64,000 nt of DNA, from assembly GCA_943787425.1 (NCBI GenBank), contig CALSMJ010000001.1:919271-983270 (forward strand), in the 5' to 3' direction. The translations under genes and the position numbers were made by a program. Positions within the stretch are counted from its first letter, which is position 1, and every line of letters starts with the position of its first letter. This document shows positions 36,346 to 44,437 of this stretch, one piece after another. The notes under the pieces were generated by a model. The model saw only the letters and a program-made list of their open reading frames with translations, had not been told where the DNA came from and did not search any database. This stretch comes from an uncultured Pseudomonadales bacterium (GTDB lineage: Bacteria; Pseudomonadota; Gammaproteobacteria; Pseudomonadales; Azotimanducaceae).

Positions 36346-37716
36346 TTAAATAATTTCGAAATATCGAGCCAGCTGCCAGTCATTGACGTGTCGCTCATAC
36401 TCCCTGACTTCCCAATCTCGACTCGCTGCAAAATGGGCTTGGAAGGCGGCGCCAAAGATTTTTGCAGCGGCAGATGACGATGCGAATTTTCGAGTCGCAT
36501 CCAATAAATTGCTCGAAAACTGTTGAGATTCTGGCAGCGCATCTTGCGCTTCATAGGCGTTACCCGACACGGGATCATCGAGCACCAGCGCTGACTCGAT
36601 ACCAAGCAGTCCAGCCCCCAGCGTCGCAGCGGCGGTCAAATACGGATTTGCATCAGCAGACCCTACCCGAAATTCCATTCGCTGCGACTTGGCTGATCCT
36701 CCAATGACTCGCAACGCGCAGGTTCTGTTTTCCACCCCCCACGTTGAGGCGGTCGGCGCCCAGGCACCCTTTACTAAACGGCTATAACTATTGATGGTCG
36801 GTGCAACAACCGCAAGCAATTCTGGCAAGGCGCGTTGCACGCCAGCAACATAGTGCTTCATAACCGCACTCATCATTAGGGGATCAGTCGCATCATAAAA
36901 AGCACCAGCCCCGGTCTCTTTTGTCACCAGGGACTGATGCAGGTGCCCACTTTGACCAGGATAATCCATCGACCATTTCGCCATGAAGGTCGCAATCATG
37001 CCGCGTTTTTGGAAGAAGGCCTTTACCAAAGTCTTAAACAGCGCGGCTTTATCCGCAGCCTTGAGGCAATCATCAACAGCAATAGCAGCCTCCCAAACAC
37101 CCGGGCCAGTTTCGCAATGGACGCCTTCTAACGGTATTTCGTGATCTTCACAATAATCCATGAACTCATTAAATAGGTCTGAGAGCGCAAAGGTTCTGAG
37201 CGCCGAATACCCAAAATTACCAGGCGTCAGAGGCATCAAGTTTCGATAGCCCTTATCCGCAGCAGATTGGGCCGTTTCTTTAAAAACAAAAAATTCGTAC
37301 TCGAACGCCATTTTCGACTGAAAGCCCAAGGCATCGGCCTTTGCAATCACGTTTTGCAGGCGACTGCGCGGACAGATGGGATGCAGTTGATCATCATCCG
37401 AGACGAATTCCGCAAGAAACAACGGAATGCCGCCTTCCTCCTTGAGTCGACGCTCGGTATTTAAATCGATCCGATACAGCGCATCCGGAAAAGCGGTATG
37501 CCAACCCGTGAACGCCGCATTGTCATAGAGCTGGTCATTAACATCCCAGCCCAGCACGCAATCACAGAAGCCAGAGACCCCCTCGGCAACGCCTGAAAAC
37601 TTATCCAAACTCATGTATTTGCCCCGCATAACGCCGTCGATATCGGTGAAAACGAGTTTAACCCGGCGGATCCCTTCAGCGCGGTACGTGTCTACCAGCA
37701 TTGTGCCTTGACTCAT
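36346..37716 (-). CDS. Glutamine synthetase-family ligase (gamma-glutamylpolyamine synthetase-like)
   Basis: ATP-dependent ligase of the glutamine synthetase superfamily, about 456 aa from the ATG at 37716 (MSQGTMLVD), chosen because it follows the symporter stop; an ATG at 37764 would lie inside that gene. The beta-grasp start reads VKLVFTDIDGVMRGKYM, the metal-binding region is KMAFEYEFFVF, the glutamate region HCETGPGVWEAA, then ATFMAKWSMDYPGQSGHLHQ and ENRTCALRVIGG (ATP/arginine site). The tyrosine adenylylation site of GlnA is not seen. Likely gamma-glutamylates a polyamine or other amine. Flanked by a solute symporter and a glutamine amidotransferase. Confidence 0.86.
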   Translation of the reverse strand: MSQGTMLVDTYRAEGIRRVKLVFTDIDGVMRGKYMSLDKFSGVAEGVSGFCDCVLGWDVNDQLYDNAAFTGWHTAFPDALYRIDLNTERRLKEEGGIPLFLAEFVSDDDQLHPICPRSRLQNVIAKADALGFQSKMAFEYEFFVFKETAQSAADKGYRNLMPLTPGNFGYSALRTFALSDLFNEFMDYCEDHEIPLEGVHCETGPGVWEAAIAVDDCLKAADKAALFKTLVKAFFQKRGMIATFMAKWSMDYPGQSGHLHQSLVTKETGAGAFYDATDPLMMSAVMKHYVAGVQRALPELLAVVAPTINSYSRLVKGAWAPTASTWGVENRTCALRVIGGSAKSQRMEFRVGSADANPYLTAAATLGAGLLGIESALVLDDPVSGNAYEAQDALPESQQFSSNLLDATRKFASSSAAAKIFGAAFQAHFAASRDWEVREYERHVNDWQLARYFEII

Positions 37717-37717
37717 A

Positions 37718-39478
37718 TTAAGCGGCCTTTTTTGGAATTCGAATGGCACGAACCATAGTAACAACGCTCTCGGGTGGCGGCGGCGTCACTCGCATCACAA
37801 CGAGCGCGACGGCAAAATTGAGCAGCATCCCTAAGGTACCAATGCCCTCTGGTGAGATCCCGAACCACCAATGTTCCGCATGATTTAATTCAGGCGCCAT
37901 AAACTTAAAATAGACAATGTAGGCCGTGGTGAAGACCAGCCCGCTCAGCATCCCAGAGATTGCCGCCTCTTTATTCATGCGCGTCGAGAAGATGCCCAAC
38001 AAAATCACCGGAAAGAAGCTCGCCGCCGCTAGACCAAACGCGAACGCAACCACCTCAGCCACAAACCCAGGCGGATAGATTCCAAACAAACCGGCGATTA
38101 AAATGGCCACCGCAGCCGAAACCCTAGCCCATCGCAACTCTTGGGCTTCGCTCAAATTCCTCGCCAAGGTGTTTTTAAGCAAATCATGCGAGATCGCAGA
38201 GGAAATGACGAGCAAAAGGCCCGCTGCGGTTGACAGCGCAGCCGCCAATCCCCCGGCCGCAACCAATGCTACAACCCAATTTGGTAACTGCGCAATTTCA
38301 GGATGCGCCAGTACGATAATGTCTCTATCGATGTAAAGCTCATTGGCGCTAGCGCCGACTTCGTTCGAAACAAGTCGCTCACCCGATGCGCCGCGCTCGC
38401 CGGAGAAAATCGGTTTCACAGGCTCAAGCGCCGCGCCGCCGCGATATTGCAATTTCCCGTCCTCATTTTTATCCACCCAAGCTAAAAGACCAGAATCCTC
38501 CCACTTGCTAAACCACTCTGGCAGCGCTTGGTACTCTGTTTCGTTCAATGCATCGATGATGTTGAGCCGAGCAAAAGCGGCGACAGCTGGGGCGGTTGTG
38601 TACAGTAAGGCGATAAAGATCAGCGCATAACCTGCGGAAATTCGGGCATCTCGAACACTGGGCACGGTGAAAAACCGCACAATAACATGAGGCAAGCCAG
38701 CCGTGCCGGCCATGAGTGCAGCCGTTATAAAAAACATATCCACCGTCGACTTTTTGCCTTCCGTAAATGCTGCCATTCCCAACTCTTGCGTTAAACCATC
38801 GAGTTTTTCGAGCAGGAAGACCCCAGAGCCATCATTCAAGGTCGATCCGAAACCCAGCATGGGCAGCGGGACGTTCGTTAACATCAGCGAGATGTAGATC
38901 GCCGGCACCAAGTAGGCAAAAATTAACACGCAGTATTGCGCAACCTGGGTATAGGTGATGCCTTTCATGCCGCCCAGTACCGCATAGAAAAACACAATTG
39001 CCATCCCAATCCCGACGCCCAGGTCGATATCAACCTCAAGGAACCGCGAAAACACGATTCCAACACCGCGCATCTGACCCGCGATATAGGTAAACGAGAT
39101 AAACACCACACAGAGCACCGCGACCAGACGGGCAGTTTGAGAATAATAGCGATCGCCAACGAAATCGGGGACCGTAAATTTTGCGAATTTTCGGAGATAG
39201 GGTGCCAAACATAATGCTAGCAATACGTATCCGCCCGTCCAACCCATCAGATAACGGGCGCCATCAGCCCCTTCAAAGGCAATAATTCCAGCCATCGATA
39301 AATACGATGCCGCCGACATCCAATCCGCCGCGGTTGCGGCGCCATTAGCAAGCGGATGGACATGACCACCTGCTACATAAAAGTCCTTCGTTGAACCAGA
39401 TCGACTCCAAATGGCGATCGCGATATACAGACCAAAAGTGAGCCCAACAAAAATATACGTTAGAACTTGGGCTGACAT
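37718..39478 (-). CDS. Sodium:solute symporter, large subunit (ActP/VC2705-like)
   Basis: Inner-membrane sodium/solute symporter of 586 aa with about 13 membrane helices. It begins VLTYIFVGLTFGLYIAIAIW, has the family segment TAADWMSAASYLSMAGIIAF (about residues 48-67) and the Na+-binding region GLAAALSTAAGLLLVISSAI near residue 410. An insertion of about 85 residues between helices (LPEWFSKWEDSGLLAWVDKN onward) marks the VC2705-type acetate-like symporters that pair with a small DUF4212 subunit. That subunit gene lies directly upstream with a one-base overlap. The cargo is probably a short carboxylate; it may instead serve the adjacent ligase. Confidence 0.92.
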   Translation of the reverse strand: MSAQVLTYIFVGLTFGLYIAIAIWSRSGSTKDFYVAGGHVHPLANGAATAADWMSAASYLSMAGIIAFEGADGARYLMGWTGGYVLLALCLAPYLRKFAKFTVPDFVGDRYYSQTARLVAVLCVVFISFTYIAGQMRGVGIVFSRFLEVDIDLGVGIGMAIVFFYAVLGGMKGITYTQVAQYCVLIFAYLVPAIYISLMLTNVPLPMLGFGSTLNDGSGVFLLEKLDGLTQELGMAAFTEGKKSTVDMFFITAALMAGTAGLPHVIVRFFTVPSVRDARISAGYALIFIALLYTTAPAVAAFARLNIIDALNETEYQALPEWFSKWEDSGLLAWVDKNEDGKLQYRGGAALEPVKPIFSGERGASGERLVSNEVGASANELYIDRDIIVLAHPEIAQLPNWVVALVAAGGLAAALSTAAGLLLVISSAISHDLLKNTLARNLSEAQELRWARVSAAVAILIAGLFGIYPPGFVAEVVAFAFGLAAASFFPVILLGIFSTRMNKEAAISGMLSGLVFTTAYIVYFKFMAPELNHAEHWWFGISPEGIGTLGMLLNFAVALVVMRVTPPPPESVVTMVRAIRIPKKAA

Positions 39479-39810
39479 TACCGATCCTCATCCACATTAA
39501 ACCGCCGATCGAGCGCATTCATCTGAGCGACATAAACGAAAATGAGCACCACAAACGCGTAAATCGAACCCTGCTGCGAGAACCAAAATCCCAGTTTCCA
39601 GCCGAAGAAACTGTAGGCATTGAGGGCATCAACCCAAAGAATGCCGCACCCAAACGAGACGAAAAACCAAACCGACAGAAGGCTTAATAACGTGCGCACA
39701 TTTGCTCGCCAATAGGCTCTATGTCCGATTTCATCCGAGGCGCTCGGCGACCCGTTTTTTGCCGGCTCGCCGCTGCCTTGGATGCTTGCTTGATGATCTT
39801 CTTGGCTCAT
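39478..39810 (-). CDS. DUF4212 small subunit of sodium/solute symporter
   Basis: A 110-residue membrane protein. A polar N-terminus is followed by YWRANVRTLLSLLSVWFFVS and two hydrophobic segments (about residues 44-62 and 76-98), then a short charged tail (NALDRRFNVDED). This is the DUF4212 family, always found beside VC2705-type symporters and thought to be their accessory subunit. The stop and next start share one base, as usual for obligate partners. Confidence 0.92.
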   Translation of the reverse strand: MSQEDHQASIQGSGEPAKNGSPSASDEIGHRAYWRANVRTLLSLLSVWFFVSFGCGILWVDALNAYSFFGWKLGFWFSQQGSIYAFVVLIFVYVAQMNALDRRFNVDEDR

Positions 39811-40298
39811 TCGTCTTCTCTTTGGTTATTGCTCGATCGACTTTGCCGCAACAGGGCACCTGCTTCATTAAAACGTTGTTGATAAATTTCCTGATTCTGA
39901 GCGCGACGTAACACCTTATCTTGCTCGCGTTCGGTTTACGCCATTCACTTCAAGCTGATCTTAGACAAGCTCCACACCCCTTGATTGTTACTCAAACCAG
40001 CGAATTGCGCCAATTTTTGTGATGCGCCTCGCGCCGTCGCGTCAAAGGCGCCTCATCGCCTCAGCAACGCCGGATTCCGCCAATGATTCGGCTGCGATGC
40101 AAACCGGCATCGCCAGATCACGAATCATCCAATGATGCGGTTTATCGTCCAAGGCTTGCTGCATAACGATCGCCAATCCGTGCGTCCAATGGCTCGGCGC
40201 GGGTGCCGTTAATTGATTACCATCACAGCGGCGCCAGCTTTTCGCTCACACCTTACGCCGAGCAGGAGGTTAGGATGACCGATCAGCTTTCGGGTACA
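39811..40298. other. Gene-poor gap between rmuC and the symporter operon
   Basis: Nearly 490 bases with no confident gene; both flanking genes are on the minus strand, so the symporter operon promoter should lie here. Apart from the possible gene remnant at 40042-40245 I see no repeats, RNA gene or clear terminator. Confidence 0.45.
40042..40245 (-). pseudogene. Possible remnant of a small protein gene
   Basis: An open frame of 67 codons without a normal start reads protein-like: SHWTHGLAIVMQQALDDKPH, then WMIRDLAMPVCIAAESLAES, ending AEAMRRL. The frame opens just after a TGA. A GTG in the neighbouring frame (about 40250), with AAGG upstream, would give an eight-residue peptide ending at that area, so the original start may have been lost by a frameshift. 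I do not recognise the family, and the frame may equally be chance. Confidence 0.25.
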
Positions 40299-41738
40299 TC
40301 AGTTAATAATGACCTCGTCGTCATCATCATCGGATTCAAGCAACCCAATCGAGCTGAGAGGCCGATCTTCGACAAGATGCTTAGGCATCGCTTTGCTGGC
40401 CTTGGCGCCTAAGCTGCGCATTGCTTCGGCCCGCTTAATCAAATTACCCCGACCACTTGAAAGCTTTTTATGCGCATCATCAAACGCATTCTGGGTTGAT
40501 GCCAACCGCGTCCCGACAAGCTCAAGGTCGGTAACAAAGCTCACCAGTTTGTCGAAAAGCCCGCCAGCCTTGTCGGCAATTTCCTGAGCGTTACTACTTT
40601 GATGTTCATAACGCCAAATATTTTGAATGGTCCGCAGTGTCGCCAGCAACGTCGATGGCGTCACAATGACAATGTTACGATCAAACGCATCGCCAAACAG
40701 TGCGTCGTCCTGCTGCATCGCAACCGAGAAAGCCGCTTCAATGGGGACGAACATCAACACGAAATCCAACGTTTGGATTCCCGCCAAATTTTGATAATCC
40801 TTTGCACCCAACTGCTTCACGTGGTTACGCAACGATTGCACATGTGCATCTAGATGCGCTTGTTGCTCGGCGTCGACCGCCGAACAAAACCGCTCATACG
40901 CTGTCAGGGATACTTTTGAGTCAATAATGATATCCTTGCCTTCCGGCAAATGAACCACCACATCGGGTTGATAGCGTCGACCTTCCTCGCTCTTCAAAGT
41001 TAACTGAACGTCGTACTCACGGCCTTTTACCAGCCCAGATTTTTCGAGCACCCGCTCTAAAATAATTTCGCCCCAAGTGCCTTGGGTTTTACTTTCGCCT
41101 TTCAGGGCATTAGTCAGGTTCACCGCTTCTAAGCTAAGACGGGAATTGAGATCCCGTAAATGCTTTAACTCATGGCGCAACGAAAACCGCTCTTTGCTTT
41201 CTTCGCTGTAAGCTGTTTCAACTCGGGTTTGAAAATCTTTCAACCGCTCGCCGAGTGGTTTTAACAAATGGGTGAGCTGCTCTTCGCTTTGATGCTTAAA
41301 GCTCTGCTGCTTTGACTCGAAAATTTCGCTGGCGAGCGATTTGAACGTTTCCGATAATTTCTCTTTGGTTTGATCCAGCAAAACCAATTTATCCTGATGG
41401 TGCGCGGTTTGTTGCGCCATCGCAGTAGAAACCTGCGCCAGCTGCTCACGGAGTTCAATTTTTTCTTGATTGAGTACCGTCACGGCGAGATCGGCAGCCT
41501 GCAGTCTCTGACGCAATTCCACCTCAAGTTCGCCCTTAGCGACTAAACTGGTTTCAAGTTGGGTTATTTCGTTTCGGGCTACTTGATCCCGACTGGTGCT
41601 GGCCGAAAGGGCAGCCTGAAGATCCGCGATCTCAGCCTTGCTCGCCGCGTCGCGACGGTCTCCCCGACGAATCCAAAGTATCTGGCCAATCATTAGACAG
41701 CCGATCACCAAACTTAAGAGTATTTCGCTTAATGCCAT
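40299..41738 (-). CDS. rmuC: DNA recombination protein RmuC
   Basis: Inner-membrane-anchored, nuclease-related protein that limits DNA inversions at inverted repeats. The 479-residue protein has one N-terminal membrane anchor (EILLSLVIGCLMIGQILWI), a long coiled coil (about residues 30-200, rich in Glu, Gln and Lys), and the conserved RmuC domain with KTQGTWGEIILERVLEKSGL (about 215-234) and the nuclease-like IIDSKVSLTAYERF (about 271-284). It ends with an acidic tail (ESDDDDDEVI). It is transcribed alone, after cnoX. Confidence 0.94.
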   Translation of the reverse strand: MALSEILLSLVIGCLMIGQILWIRRGDRRDAASKAEIADLQAALSASTSRDQVARNEITQLETSLVAKGELEVELRQRLQAADLAVTVLNQEKIELREQLAQVSTAMAQQTAHHQDKLVLLDQTKEKLSETFKSLASEIFESKQQSFKHQSEEQLTHLLKPLGERLKDFQTRVETAYSEESKERFSLRHELKHLRDLNSRLSLEAVNLTNALKGESKTQGTWGEIILERVLEKSGLVKGREYDVQLTLKSEEGRRYQPDVVVHLPEGKDIIIDSKVSLTAYERFCSAVDAEQQAHLDAHVQSLRNHVKQLGAKDYQNLAGIQTLDFVLMFVPIEAAFSVAMQQDDALFGDAFDRNIVIVTPSTLLATLRTIQNIWRYEHQSSNAQEIADKAGGLFDKLVSFVTDLELVGTRLASTQNAFDDAHKKLSSGRGNLIKRAEAMRSLGAKASKAMPKHLVEDRPLSSIGLLESDDDDDEVIIN

Positions 41739-41883
41739 CTCGACTCCCCGGCGGATTCAGGGCAAAACCCCAGAGTAATGCCGAGCAGGCTCAAGTTTTT
41801 ACCGTCTCGGTCATTACCCTTTGATAGCCTATACCAAGCCAGCTGTAACAGCCAGAATCCCCGACCCTGCACCGAGCACCCGG

Positions 41884-42753
41884 TTAATGCATCAGCGTAA
41901 ACATTTTACGGCGATAGGTAGAAGCCATCGGATCGCCCTTCCCGAGCAACTCAAAAACCCGAATCATCGTCTGCCGAGCCTTATCTTCAGACCAAGATTT
42001 GTCGCGCTGCAACATATCTAACAGCACCTGCAAACCTGCTTCGATTTGATCAGCAACTACCAGCGCACAGGCGAAGTGATACAAATGGGATTGGTCGTCG
42101 GGATGCGATCTAGCCAAAGCTTCAAGCGCTTCGATGGGGCCAAGCTCACTGACCTCTTGAACAAAATGCAGACGACTTTTAGCTTTTTCGATACCCTCAG
42201 CATCGGCTGGTAAGCTCGCAAGCATCGCCTCCGCCTCTTGTATTTGATTCGTTTGAATCATCAAGTCACACAGTTCAGTCTTCAGCGAGACGTTTAGCGG
42301 CTCTTGGACCATCATGTCTCGCAGCATCGCCATCGCGCTCTCGCGATCACCAACGCTCAAATACTGCGCAATTTGCGCCCTGATCTGATCCCCTTCACTC
42401 ATCGTCAGCTGATCGAACAACGCGCTCAGGGCTGCTTGCGTCTGTGGACCTTCCAGGTTATCCAGCAACTGCCCGCCTTTCACGACTTTAAGGGTTGGCA
42501 GGCCTCGAACGCCCAACTGCTGCACCAACTGTTGATTGGCTTGTACGTTCACGCGCGCCCAAAACAATTTGCCTTGATAGCTGGGAATTAACGCGCCCAA
42601 GAGCTTTGAGAGTTCATCCGATGGCGCTGCGCCCTCGGCATAAAACTCCATAATCACCGGAACTTGTTGCGACTTTTCAACAACATCGGCTTGGAAATTC
42701 TGGGCCGTAATCTCAGTTACGAAGTCGCCTGGGCTCATCTCGTTGGCGGGCAT
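41884..42753 (-). CDS. cnoX: Thioredoxin-domain co-chaperone CnoX (YbbN) lacking active-site cysteines
   Basis: A 289-residue protein with an N-terminal thioredoxin fold (residues 10-115) and a C-terminal set of TPR-like helices, the CnoX/YbbN architecture. In E. coli it is a holdase that protects proteins from bleach stress and hands them to GroEL and DnaK. The usual WCxxC active-site region reads FYAEGAAPSDELSKLL, with no cysteine at all, so no thiol-disulfide chemistry is expected. The cis-proline loop (RGLPTLKVVKGG) is kept. Its leader is made of a 15-bp tandem repeat, so expression could be influenced by that repeat. Confidence 0.9.
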   Translation of the reverse strand: MPANEMSPGDFVTEITAQNFQADVVEKSQQVPVIMEFYAEGAAPSDELSKLLGALIPSYQGKLFWARVNVQANQQLVQQLGVRGLPTLKVVKGGQLLDNLEGPQTQAALSALFDQLTMSEGDQIRAQIAQYLSVGDRESAMAMLRDMMVQEPLNVSLKTELCDLMIQTNQIQEAEAMLASLPADAEGIEKAKSRLHFVQEVSELGPIEALEALARSHPDDQSHLYHFACALVVADQIEAGLQVLLDMLQRDKSWSEDKARQTMIRVFELLGKGDPMASTYRRKMFTLMH

Positions 42754-42822
42754 GATATTTTCCTTAAATCGGGGCTAGCGCGTCGCGTTACAGGGCCGAA
42801 CCATACTGTGCGCATTCTTTTG

Positions 42823-42911
42823 TGCAAACCTCATTTCTGCAAACCTCATTTCTACAAACCTCATTTCTGCAAACATCCCTTCCGCAAACATCACTTCGCA
42901 AACATCCCTTC
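42823..42911. repeat. Tandem repeat of a 15-bp unit, six copies
   Basis: Units start at 42823, 42838, 42853, 42868, 42883 and 42898. The first three are TGCAAACCTCATTTC (one with a T-A change); the last three drift to TGCAAACATCCCTTC and similar, the last being 14 bases. It lies 70 bases upstream of cnoX on its leader side. Because the period is divisible by three, one frame reads as a repeated LQTSF or EMRFA peptide; this is a by-product and not evidence of coding. Confidence 0.9.
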
Positions 42912-42986
42912 TGCAACCATCAATGTGCGGGCAGCTTCCTATTTGGTTTGCGACGAGCAGATTATAAGACGAGTCGGATTTTGGCG

Positions 42987-43256
42987 CTAGCAAAGACGAA
43001 GCAAGATGCAAACGCCGCGCCTGCTTTAAGGAAACAGCAGACGCAAATCATTCGGGGTTTCAAGAAGAGCGCTTCAAAGCGCGTCGCTCGAGGCAACATT
43101 AAAACCCTGCCAGATCCGGGTTCATCCTCGCCCAGCGCTGTGCAACCTTGGGAAATAGAAGTTCAATTGGCTTCTCAGGTTGAGACTCGGCTGATCTACC
43201 CAAAGCCAACTGCAGACATGGATCACCAGAACTTCAGCACTAACCCAAAAGCCTAA
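42987..43256 (+). CDS. Weak small ORF candidate of unknown function
   Basis: From a TTG at 42987 this frame gives about 89 residues, basic in the first half (RKQQTQIIRGFKKSASKRVA) and neutral after (WEIEVQLASQVETRLIYPKP). Codon choice resembles that of neighbouring genes. There is no good ribosome site, and the frame continues upstream into the tandem repeat, which is more likely accident than gene. No family recognised. The 3' end overlaps the end of the minus-strand small ORF by 17 bases. Confidence 0.22.
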   Translation, partial: LAKTKQDANAAPALRKQQTQIIRGFKKSASKRVARGNIKTLPDPGSSSPSAVQPWEIEVQLASQVETRLIYPKPTADMDHQNFSTNPKA

Positions 43257-43386
43257 GACCATCTCGCCTTAAAGCAACGGCCAAGATACGACTAGAACTG
43301 AGCGGGTTCGTACGACCCCGGTACAGGATTTTTCGACCTTTACTAATTAACCAGGTATCTGACGACTTGATGTGCTTAATTCTCAT
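43240..43386 (-). CDS. Small basic protein, 48 aa, unknown function
   Basis: Starts at ATG 43386 with an AAAGGAAGA ribosome site five to six bases before it, one of the strongest in the window. The product is basic and compact: MRIKHIKSSDTWLISKGRKI, then LYRGRTNPLSSSRILAVALR and RDGLRLLG. It has about 11 Arg or Lys in its first 40 residues and no membrane segment, as in nucleic-acid-binding small proteins. The five-copy 16-bp repeat lies directly upstream, and the last copy merges into the ribosome site. I do not recognise the family. Confidence 0.5.
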   Translation of the reverse strand: MRIKHIKSSDTWLISKGRKILYRGRTNPLSSSRILAVALRRDGLRLLG

Positions 43387-43396
43387 GGCAATCTTC

Positions 43397-43476
43397 CTTT
43401 ATGAATTGATTGCTTATGAATTGATTCGCTTATGAAGTGCTTCGCTTATGAAGTGATTCGCTTACGACGTAATTCG
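43397..43476. repeat. Tandem repeat, five copies of a 16-bp unit
   Basis: Units of 16 bases start at 43397, 43413, 43429, 43445 and 43461, close to CTTATGAAGTGATTCG. On the minus strand they form the leader of the 48-codon ORF, ending about ten bases before its start. Copies differ by one to three bases. Copy number could change by slippage and so alter the leader or promoter spacing of that ORF; this is inference. Confidence 0.9.
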
Positions 43477-43521
43477 CTCGGTTTGTTATTAATTTTGTTG
43501 TGACTTTTCTGGCTGTTATTG

Positions 43522-43574
43522 CTGCGCTTGTTTTGTTTACTGCACTTGTTTTGCTGCTGCACTTGTTTTCTGTT
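43522..43574. repeat. Imperfect tandem repeat, three copies of about 17-18 bp
   Basis: CTGCGCTTGTTTTGTTTA, CTGCACTTGTTTTGCTG and CTGCACTTGTTTTCTGTT follow each other, with a partial fourth copy after. It is T-rich and lies inside a 108-codon plus-strand frame from a GTG at 43500 that would encode a hydrophobic peptide. The hydrophobic reading comes from the T-rich repeat and is not trusted as a gene. Confidence 0.75.
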
Positions 43575-43861
43575 GCGCTTGCTCTTTTTGGCATCCTTGC
43601 GGCTCCTGCCGCCTTTTCAATTTTTTTGTTACCCGCCCCGCCTAGTTTTCACCGTAATGGTCGGGGGTTAACCCGCTTTCAAGCCGCGCCCCGCGTTGCT
43701 TCGCACTTTGTTTCACCCGCACTCCAATTTGTGTCTTACGGCTTATCGTCTTTTCAGCGGGCTTGTCGCGCGCCATTGAGCATGGTTGCCATGATTACAA
43801 ACTGTCTGAGCCGATTACCCGATTAACGTTTTTGTCAGCGGACACCCATTTAACCAAAATA

Positions 43862-43881
43862 TACTGGTTATGTATACAGTA
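43862..43881. promoter_or_regulatory. LexA (SOS) box-like palindrome
   Basis: TACTGGTTATGTATACAGTA keeps the full outer part of the gammaproteobacterial LexA operator (TACTG and CAGTA exactly 10 bases apart) and 7 of 10 of the alternating TA centre. A plus-strand frame of 44 codons starts on its last base (ATG 43881), too close to be a standard target, and nothing recognisable lies within 500 bases on either side. It could control an unannotated RNA or a lost SOS gene. Confidence 0.55.
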
Positions 43882-44437
43882 TGTATAAAAAAACAGTTAT
43901 CGGCGAGCGAACCCTAAAAAGGCCCTCAAAAACAGGCCGAGAAGAACCGAGGGAAGGTCAGTTTATCGGAACCAAAAGATCCAATGAGACCTATGGGATC
44001 AACGCGATCCGATGAGGCGAACGCTTAAGGCTGGGATTCAAGAGCTGATCCAATCCGGTGAACAGCAGAACGAACCGCGCTTGATGACCCTTGCGGTGTT
44101 GAGTGCATTAAGACCCGCGAACCCATTGGCTTTGCCTGTTGCAAAAAGGCCGCCGTGAAGTCGATCAACCTGAAAATGGCGGGTCTATCTCTGAATGAAG
44201 CGTTTGCCACTGCGTCCAAGCATTTGGTCGACTGGGTATCTCGATGCTCAATGGACCGGTTTTCGCTTGCAGTTGCGCAGCAGGTTTGGTGAACCGGCGA
44301 CCTCTGCGCCGAATCCACGAACCCCTTGCGGTGCGGCGCTTTGATCGCGCCTTTAATAACCTTAATGTGAACGCTGAATGTGACGAAGCCCGACAACCCG
44401 CCTGTGCCCCGCGCGCACAACTTAGGTTACAACGTGC

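Larger units (their letters stand above)
42754..44437. other. Long gene-poor, repeat-rich region between cnoX and the MBL hydrolase gene
   Basis: Nearly 1.7 kb with no gene of known family. It holds three or four tandem repeats (42823-42911, 43397-43476, 43522-43574), one good small-ORF candidate (43240-43386, minus), one weak one (42987-43256, plus) and a LexA-box-like palindrome (43862-43881). From 43882 to 44437 every frame is broken by stops on the plus strand, and the longest minus frame (131 codons) has no recognisable content. It may be a decayed accessory insertion or a regulatory or RNA-coding region. Confidence 0.6.

Noticed and set aside
42822-42986. Repeat peptide (QTSFL units) at the start of a plus-strand ORF
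   Set aside because: A 15-bp repeat is automatically open in frame; the peptide is explained by the DNA repeat alone.
43500-43826. 108-codon hydrophobic ORF from GTG
   Set aside because: The hydrophobic part comes from a T-rich tandem repeat, and the rest has low-complexity composition with no family.
44025-44420. 131-codon minus-strand ORF
   Set aside because: No recognisable motif or ribosome site; Ser/Arg/His-rich composition like a chance frame.
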